Source: Ascidia mentula (lineage: Eukaryota > Chordata > Ascidiacea > Phlebobranchia > Ascidiidae). From it: DNA of 64,000 nt. The notes below the pieces were generated by a model, which was not told where the DNA came from, did no database searches, and worked only from the letters and a program-made list of their open reading frames with translations. The stretch lies in the NCBI GenBank assembly GCA_947561715.1, contig OX387202.1, positions 12,661,001-12,725,000 of the forward strand, in the 5' to 3' direction. Positions 25,801-37,434 of this stretch are shown here, in pieces; positions within the stretch are counted from its first letter, which is position 1, and the number at the start of each line of letters is the position of its first letter. Made by a program: the position numbers and the translations under genes.

Positions 25801-28800
25801 GATCGGTTTTAGTTAAATTTACACAATTGGCGGTAAACTTGCCTTGGGAAAATCTTAAACATTATTCCATCAAGAACTGGCACAAGATTTTTTGAAACTT
25901 TTTTGGTAAAAAAATAATTTATGTGCAAGCCATGGCCATCTGTCTGCAGCTTACACAAGCCATACTTTTTTTAAATGGCCACAAAGATCGAACGCAGTTA
26001 AGAAACCTATATGTATGTCTATGTTTATTGTTAACACAAAGAAATCAACAATTCTGCAACAAGTTTAAACATTGAGACACTTATTCTAATATGAAATAAC
26101 AAGATATAACATTTTATGTCGAAAGTTGGTGGATCTTCCAGTCCACTTTCATAAAGCAAAATTAGCATCATCCAACAAAGGCGAAATATTCTTGCCACGT
26201 TAAGACACCGTATTCACAGACAATGACATCATCTTTTCTTGTATTATTTGACCATTTTTTTCCGTCAGTTACCCAACTTCAATTATCGCTACGTATTTAG
26301 AACGGCGTCGTGGAGCTTGATGGCAAAGACATCCGCACTTTGAATGTTCGCTGGCTAAGGGATCGCATAGGGGTGGTATCGCAGGAACCCATCCTGTTCG
26401 ACACCTCCATCAAAGAGAACATTCGATACGGGCGCGATGACGTCACAGACCAAGAGATTTTCGAGGCAACAAAACAATCGAACGCTTATGACTTCATAAT
26501 GCAACTTCCTGAGGTAAGTGCGTTTTCAATGTAGGTTGTTTTGAATTAAAATGTAGTTGTTTCGTATGGGTGTTTTTGACAACACCTTCGTCTTGTACCG
26601 TGTTTTCATGTATTGTTTATATGAAATTGGATGTTATCGTTGGTATCTATTGCCTGTTGTTGGTACTGGTGGCAATTGCTTGTACAGTTAACACCGAGAT
26701 ATCCAATATAGGAAATTCATACATTGTGACAACAACATGTGCACTCTTATTTCATTAATTAATCAAAGCTACCCTTTTCGATAGGGTTTGTATCCTTATA
26801 TAGGTCTACACCTAAAGTGTGCTTCCAACGGCGTTTTCAGGCTATATTAGGCGACCAACGCGTGTATAACTAGTGCTACAAACTTAACAACAGCTTCCCG
26901 CTAGTTGATTCAGCGATTGCTGTATTAAGGTATGGGGCGGGGCATTAGCCGTAACTTATGGCGGCAAATATTTGCAGCGGTAAAGCAATAAAGGCTTGGA
27001 AACACGGGTCGAAGTCCTCGTTGTTTTACTTAACGGTTGCCAACGCGGCGGCCATTTCTCTGTTTGTTCGACGGGTGCTGGTAATGTTGTCTTTGTAATC
27101 AGTTGACGTTTTTTTACATAGCGATGAGACAATTTTTTTGGCAACTCGGCCGTGATGTCATCTACTTAAATATTACATACAAAAAAAGTTTACGTTTAAA
27201 GTCGGCATTTAAGTTCCTTTTGGGTTGAAAAATTTTCGTGGCTCGCAGAAATGTTATATGGATACCATGAATATATTTATTTGTGAATTTATACAGTTTT
27301 GTGGGGAACATACCAGATTTGGTTACGATATCTTGTGTGTTTGAATCATCAAAACTCAAGAGAAGTGCTATCGTTTTTAGTTCTCTACAAAAACTGTATA
27401 AATTGACCAATAAATATATTCATGGTATCTATGTAACATTTCTGCGAGGAAAGTAATGATGCCGATGACGTCATTTTTCTCGTTCTAACCTTTATCCCAC
27501 ACCCAGCGTTGTCATGGAAACGTGATGGTAATATTGACTTTCTTCGCACTTGAAATGCGCGACCATCGTACCTGAAGTGGGTTAATTCGAGATGAGGTCG
27601 TGAGTCAATGACGACTTGAGATGATGAAAACAGAAACTTACCCCCAGCGTTTCGACGTTGCTCTTGTGAAACCATAACCCAAGCCCAACTCAAACACATA
27701 AACGAGAAGAGAAAAAAGAAAAGGGAAACCTAAAAAACGACGAGTTTACGATAAGATTTAAAAAATTTGAATGTTAATTTGAAAAAAAAATAATTTAAAA
27801 TTTGTGTTTGTCAGACACTCAAAACTATATGTCAGTGTTTCTCAAACTTTTTTTCTGCACCGCCCCCCAAACACCTTAGTCATTTAACAACGCCCAACAG
27901 AAAAGACAAAAACATAACGAATTTATTTGTTGCTTGTCAGTTAATGCGATGGGTGACGCTAGGGAAATGACACCGAAAATCCTCATTTTCGAATACCATT
28001 TATTTAGCGTTGATTGATGACACATTGTGACATACATAAAATTCGTTGTGACGTCAAAATCGATAACTTTTAGTTCAGCTTGCGAGAAAAACCGTTTTTG
28101 AAGTAGCAGAAATTTTCAAAAATTAGACTGAATCATGTGGGCCATTGATTCCCAACCTATTTGTGGTTGCGTGCCACTTGGAGGTAAAACAATTTCGTCG
28201 TGTACCACCTAATTGAGTGCTACAAAGTAACCTAGGAGATGAACTATCCGAAATTTTGAAATCAGTTACGATTTTTTAAATTCGAACTATACCTGGAAAT
28301 TTCGGAAAGGTGCTCATGTACCACCTGGAATGCGGTCGCGTAGTACTAGTTTTACACGTACCAACGGTTTGGAAACACTGACTTACGCTATAATAGAAAA
28401 TTTGCCCTGTCACCAAGCGCCCGCCAATTGGTCAATTATTTCCTAGCGCCCCCCAATCGCCCATTTGGTCTCCAGCGCCCCCCGTACGATTGCAAACGCC
28501 CCCAGGGGGGCGCTGGCGCCCACTTTTGGAACCACTGCTGTATATGATCTCAACAAATTTCTGACATCATTATCCAGTGTGCCCCACATTTGTATTTGTT
28601 TCGTCTGCATTGCTTTCCTTTTCGCGCTAACACCGTACACTGTATTGATTTACGGCTACAGCTTCTTTAATTAACGACGAAGCCCGCGTATGTGCGTTAG
28701 AGACGTGGTTATGTATTCTTCCTGTAACCTTTCCATTTGAATAAGACGCTTTTAAAATCATTTTATTACTGTGTGTTTACTGTAACTAAGGAACTGAAGA

Positions 28801-31800
28801 TGCCCACAGGGCGAAATATATATTCCAAACAATAGCCAGGATGATCCTGTTGTCAAAAGTTAGTGCTTTTTGTGCATACTACCTGTAACCTTGGTTTCGT
28901 TACCCAGAAATTCGACACAATGGTTGGAGAAGGCGGGGCTCAGATGAGCGGAGGACAGAAGCAGAGAATTGCCATCGCTCGAGCCATCGTTCGCAACCCG
29001 AAGATCATGTTACTCGACGAAGCTACGTCAGCACTCGATACAGAGAGCGAATCAGTCGTGCAAGCTGCACTGGAGAAGGCATCGCAAGGTGAATTTCGCA
29101 TTTGCCTTTGGGGCGCATTTAAAACAAAAATGATTGGGTTGGGTCACTTAGGTCTAGTTTTGTGATGACATCATAAAAAACGTTTACATGGATTTTGAAA
29201 ATATATTTCAGTAGGTTACAGTGCTGGCTTCGAAACCACTTTTCGTGACAAATTGAAGCGAGAAATATAACGCCTCCGATGAGACTTGTACTCGCAACCC
29301 TTGGCATTCCGACCCTAATCTCTGCTGACGCAGAAATCAATTTAAATATTTTTGGATATTTGTAATTTGATAAATTAGCGACACCTAGAGGTAAAAACGT
29401 TCTAAAAAACGATACTTAAAAGCGACGAGATACAACTGAGACGTTACGCTCCGACATGCTTTTAAAGAATAAAATGGAGTCATGATATTAAATACTTTTA
29501 CTTAGGTTAAATATCGACGTAAAAAAAAATATGCTTGAAAACGGTTTGTTTGGGTGGCATCAATAACTGCGTATCATTCATTGTATTGTCAGCAGTAAAA
29601 AACTCAATTGTGTAACCAGGTCGTACGACTATCGTGATCGCCCACCGGTTGTCGACCATCAAGAACTCAGACAAGATCATCGGATTCCACGAGGGCCAGG
29701 CAATGGAACAGGGAAGTCACGACGAACTTCTTAAAGTTGAGCACGGAATTTACCAGAACTTAGTCAACATGCAGAGTTACGCGCCTGAAGAAGGTGAGTG
29801 CAGTTAATTGAATTTTTTGTACGTTCAACTACCAGGCTCGTGGAAGTTGCCGTTGTCGCTCATATGCTTGTTTGCTGTACAATCAGTGTAGTTTGGGAAG
29901 CAAGAGCATGGTTGTCAATTGATTTCCGTTATTTTTGCTACTTTGTGCGTTGGGCAGTGTGGTTCGGAACTAGATGTTGTAACTAACCGATAAAAGATGT
30001 TTTTGATTTTGAGCAAAACTTTACATGGTAACATTTTGTGGACAACCCATCAAAACTCTTGCCTGCTCACTCACTGCGAATTTGTAATTTTTTTTGTTAC
30101 GTCATAATAGACATTTCTAACCTTTAAATGCAGTCGGGGCGTCGTGTTAATGTATTTTGGTATGAGATGTGCCTTTAAATTTTTTAAATTTGTAAGTACG
30201 AGGTAGGCGAGAAAAACGTATGTATGTACATGGATAATATTCACCTATAACTTTATTTTTGTGTAGGTGCAGGGACAATGGACGTTGGAAAACAAGGTAA
30301 TGTGTTTTTTTGTTTTATTGTTCCGAATTTTTTTTTGGAAACGTGGCTTTTGTAAATTTGAACTGGAATTTACTTTTATTATCCGAAATTATTGGTGTTT
30401 TATCAACTATTGTGGTATTTGTCCCTAATAATAAACGTGACCATAACAGACATACAGCGAGGCCGATCCACGAAACGACAAAGAAGCCGCGTCACCAGCG
30501 TGACCAGTGTTCGCTCAGGCGTAGCGAGTGACGCAGGCGACAACGACGACAAACCGGCTGAGGAGGTGGAGGAAGAGTTGCCCACTGTCTCCATCGGTCG
30601 CATCTTCTCAATGAATAAACCCGAGGCGGGATACATTGCCAGTAAGTTGGAACATAACGAGAGAATGGAGAATTTGTTTGAAGTTGTGGATATCGGTACG
30701 ACAAAGCATTCTTTCCATCGACTGTTGTCGTATAAGTTTTTTTCACCTTTAGTTTAAATGCAAATTTACAAGTCTCCAATTATGCGGCCGCTGTATTTCG
30801 TCAATTCAGTTATTACAATCAACAGATAATGTACAATTTTTAGTTCTTAGTTAAATCACTGTTGACAGACCTACAGTGATCAAAGTTTTAAACCCTGTCG
30901 CTTCAAAATCTTCTGTGAATTCCTATAACCGAGACCAAAAGCCACTTTCACATAAGTTCTTAATCAACGGCCTTTTATAATTTCTCCTATCTTCCCATAT
31001 GCTCTTATCTATAGCTTTATCCCAAAGCATATTGACACACGCTTTTGCGCAAACAAAAATTGCGCGGCAAAATTATATGTACAGATAGCTATGTTTAGAA
31101 ATTCTTGTGGATGTCACGTCGCGTTATAGATTTTTATGCAGTTTGCTTGTATACCCAAGCCTACTGGTCAATTCTTACTGGTCCTCCAGTCGAAAAAAGG
31201 TCATGTGGAATTAGTGATTTGGGAAATTATTATTGTTTGCTGTAGTTATATTAAACTTAATAATCTGTCCTTCTGGCATAGATAAAACGTAACTTTATTC
31301 ACAGACGCCCATTTTTTATACATCACATGATTTTACAAGCGGTGTTAGCGTTATCCCCTTTTTCGTGTTGGCACGTTTTTTTGGCGTTAGTTGTGTGCTG
31401 TACCATTACCTTGAGGAAGCCTTGTTGAATAACAGGCGAAACGTCTGTGAATAAAGTTACGTTTTATCTTTGCCAGAAGAACAGATTATTAAGTTACAAT
31501 ATGCCTGGCAGCAACGTAAACGTTATATTAAACGTTTATCATCCTTGAAACATAATCGGCTTGCAAGGAAACAACAGTTTAGTATGCTTTGTATTGTAAA
31601 AACATGCAAGCGTTTGTTGGTTAGCCGAAAAAATGTATCGCCTTGCGCTGGCCGGTCGGGTTTATATTTTATAGAACCCTAAAGGGTTTTTAATAGGTAG
31701 CACCCAAAACTGAATTCAAAATTTAAATCAACATTGCTTCAATGTTCTTTACAAACATAGCAAGTGATCACAACTAAAATCAAATCTTTGTGGTTGTTAG

Positions 31801-34800
31801 TGGGCTGCATCGGTGCCGCAGTGAACGGTGGAATCCAGCCATGTTTCGCAATCCTCTTTTCCGAAGTCATTGCCGTCTTCTCGGTAACTGATCCAAAGAA
31901 ACAACAAGATCAGATCCTTCTCTATTCCTTGCTATTCTGTGGTATCGGCATCCTCGCGTTTATCGCCAATGTTGTCCAGGTACGGGTATTGTTTTCTTTG
32001 CACTACATCCACGTTTATCCAAATATACTCAAAAGGAATAACAGACTATCAACGTCAGTGCGATATTTTATTACAAATAAATGAACAGAAATACGATTTT
32101 TGACTTAAGGGCATCGTCTGCTTATGTGAATTGATGTTGGATAAATTTGAAGTCAATGAACTTTTGTTGTAAATTTGGGAGTCAAAAAGTCCACGCAAAA
32201 CAATTTACAACACACCTTCCTGGCCGTGAATATGTGACGTCAATAATCTTGTTACAAGTACCCAATCTTCAACAATGTTAAAGATGATCTAGTTTTGAGA
32301 ATGTGGAACTATACCACATTTGAAACAATGTTATCCGTGTAATAAAAAGCATACGTAACACCCAAAATATAAAAAAATATAGCAACATTTAATGAACGAT
32401 TTAAACGCGCATATCAACTTTGCATATTTAAACACTTTCCCACTCCCACAGGCGTCGTCCTTTGGAAAATCTGGGGAAGAGCTCACGGCTCGTCTGAGAT
32501 CAATGGGATTCAGAGCTATGATGCGACAAGAAATGGGATATTTTGACGACCCCCTCCACAGCACCGGAGCCCTTACCACCCGACTTGCAACGGATGCATC
32601 GAAAGTGCAAGGAGGAACTGGTGTAAGACTTGGAATAATCTTCCAAAGCGTTTTTGCGCTCGGTGAGACATTTTCCTCCTTCTGTTGTGTGCGTATAGTG
32701 TGTTTAAACATAGAAATCGTAGTAGAGCTTGACGACGAATAGCGATCGTGTGCAATAAATGCTTTTGGCGGTTGGTGTGACGTGTTAAGCCGACCGAGTC
32801 CTGTAGGGTGCAAGGTTCCCTGTTTGTTCACTTGATGAATTGTCATGTGTTTGTTTTTTCAAACGAACACATCTTATTGTATCGCGGGTTGTTTCTCAAA
32901 AGTTGGACGTTTTATTCAAAACTTTCCAAACATTGGTTCACCTGTCAATAAAATATTACACGAAGTAAAAATAAGTCTTGTTAGCTCGCTTACTAAACCA
33001 GTTTTCGTTACTTTGTAGGAGTGGCCTTGGGCATCGCTTTCGCGTACGGATGGCAGCTCACCCTTCTCACTCTTGGTTTTGTGCCGTTTATGATCGTGGC
33101 TGGAATTCTTACAATGAAAATTATGACTGGACAGGTGAGAAAATGGTGTTGATGTGTGTGTGGTGTGGCTGGTGAAATAGTGAAGAAGGTAATTTGAAAA
33201 AGAAAAAGTTTCGATGGAAAAAAGTGTTGTTAGGAAAAAGGAAAGTACAAACTTGCAAAAAAGGGATAGAGATTTAAAAGAAAAAAGAGAAATGAGAGAA
33301 AAAGGAAGAAGGAAAAGGAATATTGAGTAAACAGATTGAGAACCTGGTTTTGATGGCAGATACGGCGATGACTGGCTGTTTCAATCTACACCTCATGAAC
33401 AAATTAGCTTAAAAACGCTCAAAGCAGAACATTTCGTAATGGAAAAAAATTGTGCAAAAACTGCCACTTTGTTCCTAAGAACGAGAGTTACTTTTTTGCA
33501 GTCGGGCGAAGAGTCGAAGGCTTACGAAGACGCGGGACAAATCGCAACTGAAGCAACACTCAACATTAGAACAGTCGCATCCCTGGCAAAGGAATACAAG
33601 TTCTACAACAAATACGTTACAGCATTGGATGTTCCGTACAAGTAAGTATATATGTTTGGGCGTGGTTATGAATTCTTCACTGCAACAACTTTTAGCGGTG
33701 GTGGCGAATGGTTTGCAAATCTATTCCTTTTAACAAGTATGGAAATACAGCACCATAGTTTGTTTCTCAAATGTTCAGTAGTTTGAAATTATGTTACTGT
33801 AGTTTATCACACCAAGCAATTAGCGTGTCGCGTATTGTGGTACAGACTATGGGAGAACTGATCCTGAAGAAAACCCTAGTGCGCGTTAATTTGTTGTTGC
33901 GTTTTTGACTATAAAAATGATATTCATTTTACTGATAATTATATAGCTTTGTATGCAGATGTTTAAAACACAACTGTGACTACCATCAGTACATAGACCT
34001 ACTGCAGGTCACCAAGAGAAGTATATTCGTTATATAAACTACCGCTTTACTTTGCATCTGCAGCGCATCAAAGAAAAAGGCTTATTTCTATGGAATATCG
34101 TTCGGCTTCTCACAATGCATCGTTTTCTTTGCATACGCCGCCACGTTCAGGTTCGGTGCATGGCTGGTAGAACAAAATCAGATGGAGTTCGAGAACGTAT
34201 ACAAGTAAGTTATTCATGCCAGGGTCTGTTTCTTTGTTAAAAACTAGTGGCAAGTTTGTAGATTGTGTTATGTTAAGACATGAAAGCATTGTTTTTGATG
34301 TGAATGTGAACAATTACGTGTTGAACTACCAAAAATTATTTTTATAACAGTCCCCAAATTTCGCGATGTATTCAATATAATTGATGAAAGGAAAGACTTT
34401 TGCTATAAGTAATGATTGGTTTGAGGGCTGACCTAAGTATTAACGTTTTCATGTAAACGAAAGTGATGTTGATTTTCAATAATAGTAATAGTCAGTGATG
34501 GTTAGATTAAAGTAATCAAATAAATCGTTTAAAAACACTTTTTTGCGGGTAAAAAACATATCAAAGCATTTTCTTCCGCTAGGTGTCTCATGGCGGTGAT
34601 CTTTGGCGCCTTCGCGGTGGGCCAGGTGAGCTCCTTCGCTCCGGATTACGCCGAAGCGGGAATTTCGGCGGCGAGAATGTTTAAACTCCTCGACCGAAAA
34701 CCCGAAATCGACAGCTACGATCCGAAGGGGGATTCCCCGGTATGGAAACTTTCGTTTCGATATTTAAAATTCTCGCCCTTCACCGTTTTGGGTGCGATAG

Positions 34801-37434
34801 TGATTTTTATCATGATGGTGTAGCTGGAACGTCTCTTTTCCAATAATCGTGGATAGCCAAGAAACTGCATATGTGCATTGGGTAATACCGTCTCAAAAAT
34901 TATAATATCCTCGTTATATTTGCACAAGGTGTATGTTTGGTACCGTTATCCGAAAACCTTCGCTTTAGTTATACTAGTTTTTCCTATTTTGTTCTGCGAG
35001 CTCATTTTTCGAAAAATAAATTTCTAAGCTACATGTTGAAAGACAATTTTCTGTGCAACCCTAGTGACCCAGCCCTAGTGAACAACCAAAACCGTGAAAC
35101 CCGATTTCGCCCGCACAAAAAAGTCAAGAAACTACATTTGGTTCGCATTTAAAGCTTGAACTACGTGACAAATATTTGCATACATGTACCAAGTATTTGA
35201 ATGCGCTATGAGAGGTTTGTCTAATCTCAACACGACCTTCTTATGTTTTAAGAAACATGTCGACTCCGACGTCGACTACAACTCGGTCAAGTTCAACTAC
35301 CCGACCAGACCTGACGTGCAGATCCTGAAGGGGCTGAGCTTAAACATACAACAAGGGAAGCGAGTGGCGTTGGTTGGTCAGAGTGGATGTGGAAAGTCGA
35401 CTTGCGTTCAACTGCTTGAAAGGTTCTACGACCCTGTCGAAGGACTAGTGGTAAGTGCGCAGTTTACCAAGCAAGGACGTTTTTGCAATTTTTGTATCGT
35501 TTACCAGAAATGAGTTTGTGGGCAAAACTGACCTATAAATATTTGCGCGTTGGCTTTGTATATTGTTTACCGTGTTAAGCTGACTGATGCAACCGTATTC
35601 CGTAGGCGGGGTCGTGATCCAGATAAAATCGTCTATGTCGCTGCTTCTCAACCTTCTTGCATTAACAGACCAGTAAAATTTGAAAACAGCTGTAACTGGC
35701 CGGCGATTCTAAAAATCTAAACTAAAGCGTGATGAATAGAACGCATTAACAAAAAAAGTATTATTCAATTAGTCAAAAGTGTAAGTGTGCACCTCGCACC
35801 AGAGTGTGCACCTCGCACCAGAGTGCACCTCGCACCAGAGTGTACACCTCGCACCAGAGTGCATGGGCACCTCGCACGAGTGTACATGCACTAGAGTGTG
35901 CATCTCGTACCAGTGCACATCTTCTACCAGAGTGTGCACCTCGCACCAGAGTGCACCTAGCACCAGATTGTGCATCTCGCACCAGAAGAAATCTACGTAA
36001 ATGACCGGTACTGGTCCGCGGTTAAGAAACATTGGTGCAGGATCCTTTCTGTTTGTCACAAAGGCCAATCGCTTATTACGGTTCCTAACAGTGCAATTTG
36101 TCTCATAATGTAGAAACTGGATGGAAACGACCTCAGGGCGCTCAACATCTCTTGGTTGCGAGCGCAGATGGGGATTGTGTCACAGGAACCCGTTCTCTTC
36201 GACAAAACCATCGCCGAAAACATCAGATACGGTGACAACTCACGTAACGCAGGCATGGAGGAAGTAATCGCTGCAGCGAAGAACGCGAACATCCATAACT
36301 TTATCAATGGACTTCCATTGGTAGGAGTAACGTATTGCTGTGTGCTTGTGCGTGTGTCTGTGTGCGTTTAAGTGTATATGAGTGTGTTGGGTAAAAATAA
36401 ACTGTTTATTTTTGAATAAAAAAAACATTAAAAAATATAAAGGAAAATATAGTATAACGTGAATTTCTCTTGTGTTTACCTAATTTTCTCTTTTTGAACC
36501 TTAACCACGTTATAGTTATAATGTTACGCCATTGTCATGCGAATCTAATTACCCTTTTACGAGCTTATAACCAAAAGTTACGCAACATGGCCCGTCCCAC
36601 GAAAGGATTTCCATACTCAGATTTTGAACTTATTCTCCTGGGACATTATTTTTCAGAAATACGACACCAACGTTGGCGGGAAAGGCACCCAGTTGTCCGG
36701 TGGTCAGAAACAGAGGGTGGCGATCGCGCGTGCTTTGCTTCGAAACCCGAAGATTCTTCTCCTTGACGAAGCGACCTCAGCCCTGGACGCTGAGAGCGAA
36801 AAGGTGAAATGAAGTTTTGTGTATTGGGAGCTAGAGTTGTTCGTTTTTGAAATTAGGTCCTATTTTTGCCAATGTCCGCGTCCATTTCCACCTCCCATCT
36901 TTGGGCCAAACGTTTATTTCCAAGCTTTCAATCAGTCGGCTAATATATTTTATTAAATAGCATTCCCAGTGGTTGCAAAAAAAGTACATTGCAACTTGTA
37001 TATGCTAATATGTTTATGTTACCTAAATCTCAGCAGTTGTGTGTAAATCACGTAAGAATTTCCAATCAATTAAACTTTAAATCGTGAGCATGTAACCTCC
37101 ATGCGTTTCTCGTCGCCAAATGGTACAAAACGCATTGGAAGTGTTTTGTTGAGATAAAGATTTTAGATTTCGTTTTATCAACACTGCCACCCAGTGTACA
37201 CATATTTACTATTCGTTTCTCCGCCAGGTGGTGCAAGACGCATTGGACGCTGCCAGCGAAGGTCGAACCTCCATCATAATCGCCCACCGTCTGTCCACAA
37301 TCAAAAACGCAGACCTCATCTGCGTCATCGAAAACGGTGTCGTTGTAGAAAAAGGCACGCATTCCGAGCTCATCGCGATGCACGGGTCTTACTTTAGTCT
37401 CGTCAACGCCCAGTTGCACACCAAGGGGCAGTGA
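19803..37434 (+). CDS. ABCB1-like full transporter (P-glycoprotein/MDR type), copy A
   Basis: Exons: 19803-19903, 20098-20191, 20348-20556, 21004-21112, 21181-21314, 21698-21869, 22314-22438, 22778-22997, 23856-24038, 24586-24702, 26301-26513, 28908-29088, 29620-29793, 30267-30296, 30450-30641, 31801-31979, 32452-32662, 33019-33134, 33502-33641, 34064-34204, 34583-34739, 35253-35450, 36114-36320, 36657-36803, 37228-37434. They sum to 3957 nt, or 1318 residues, in frame throughout; human ABCB1 has 1280. Order: TMD1, NBD1, linker, TMD2, NBD2. NBD1 has Walker [10 protein letters not shown] near 468-476, signature MSGGQ 572-576 and Walker B IMLLDE. NBD2 has Walker A near 1108-1116, LSGGQ 1214-1218, ILLLDE and the H-loop His near 1270. 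Both catalytic Glu are kept, so ATP-driven export of lipophilic compounds at the plasma membrane is expected. The first extracellular loop carries NYT and NET glycosylation sites, and the linker has a basic, Ser/Thr-rich stretch ([12 protein letters not shown]) likely to be phosphorylated. Confidence 0.93.
21517..21570 (-). repeat. Short repeat fragment with hammerhead-like core, intron 5 of ABCB copy A
   Basis: On the minus strand CTGAAAA, a CGAT/ATCG stem and GAAACGTCTGT follow in order. The GAAACGTCTGT word is shared with the inverted-repeat element at 31255-31494, which suggests a common mobile-element origin. The ends are not defined. Confidence 0.35.
24180..24265 (-). repeat. tRNA-like/SINE-like fragment, minus strand, intron 9 of ABCB copy A
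   Basis: The minus strand carries GGGTTCGAATCCCGG (about 24191-24205), a good match to a tRNA B box and T arm, preceded by GGTGGCGCGCGATTG in A-box position. The anticodon and acceptor arms do not pair well by eye, so this is more likely a tRNA-derived SINE fragment than a working tRNA gene. Confidence 0.45.
24703..26300 (+). other. Long intron 10 of ABCB copy A
   Basis: A 1.6-kb intron between the Walker A exon and the Q-loop exon. It is AT-rich, with no exon, RNA gene or defined repeat that can be supported. Confidence 0.6.
27242..27448. mobile_element. Foldback/MITE-like element, intron 11 of ABCB copy A
   Basis: Two arms of about 68 bp in inverted orientation (27242-27309 and 27380-27448, core ATACCATGAATATATTTATT) enclose about 70 bp of unrelated DNA. 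They match at most positions. No coding capacity, so this is a non-autonomous inverted-repeat element. No convincing target-site duplication was found. Confidence 0.7.
27833..28537. mobile_element. hAT-like non-autonomous DNA transposon, intron 11 of ABCB copy A
   Basis: The left end CAGTGTTTCTCAAACTTTT and right end ACTTTTGGAACCACTG form hAT-type imperfect terminal inverted repeats. The flanking 8-mers CTATATGT (27825-27832) and CTGTATAT (28538-28545) are a plausible decayed target-site duplication of hAT length. The inside is C-rich (CGCCCCCC runs) at both ends and non-coding. A second pair of similar ends (about 28143 and 28380, GGTTTGGAAACACTG) suggests another hAT fragment nested within. 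Confidence 0.65.
28790..28825 (+). repeat. Hammerhead-like motif, intron 11 of ABCB copy A
   Basis: CTGAAGA (28794-28800), a GCCC-ACA-GGGC hairpin and GAAA (28812-28815) occur in the order of a hammerhead core, and flanking GGAA and TTCC could pair as stem I. One unpaired U precedes the hairpin, so ribozyme activity is uncertain. It probably comes from a retroelement. Confidence 0.4.
31255..31494. mobile_element. Inverted-repeat element with 53-bp arms, intron 15 of ABCB copy A
   Basis: Arms 31255-31307 and 31442-31494 are reverse complements with only a couple of differences (core GATAAAACGTAACTTTATTC). The roughly 134-bp centre is non-coding and ends in TTGAGGAAGCC, a short hairpin and GGCGAAACGTCTGTG, a motif resembling hammerhead-bearing retroelement ends. 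The words at its right edge (GCCAGAAGAACA, ATGCCTGGCAGCAA) also occur at 9824-10000. Confidence 0.7.
35785..35986. repeat. Minisatellite in intron 22 of ABCB copy A
   Basis: About eleven degenerate copies of a 16-19-bp unit, GTGTGCACCTCGCACCAGA, stand head to tail. The unit is GC-richer than the surrounding intron. Open frames through it on both strands are products of the repeat and not genes. Confidence 0.9.

Noticed and set aside
29260-29335. Possible second tRNA-like segment on the minus strand
   Set aside because: The B-box-like word is too degenerate and no cloverleaf could be drawn.
35769-36068. Cys/His-rich minus-strand frames
   Set aside because: Produced entirely by translating the GTGCACCTCGCACC minisatellite.
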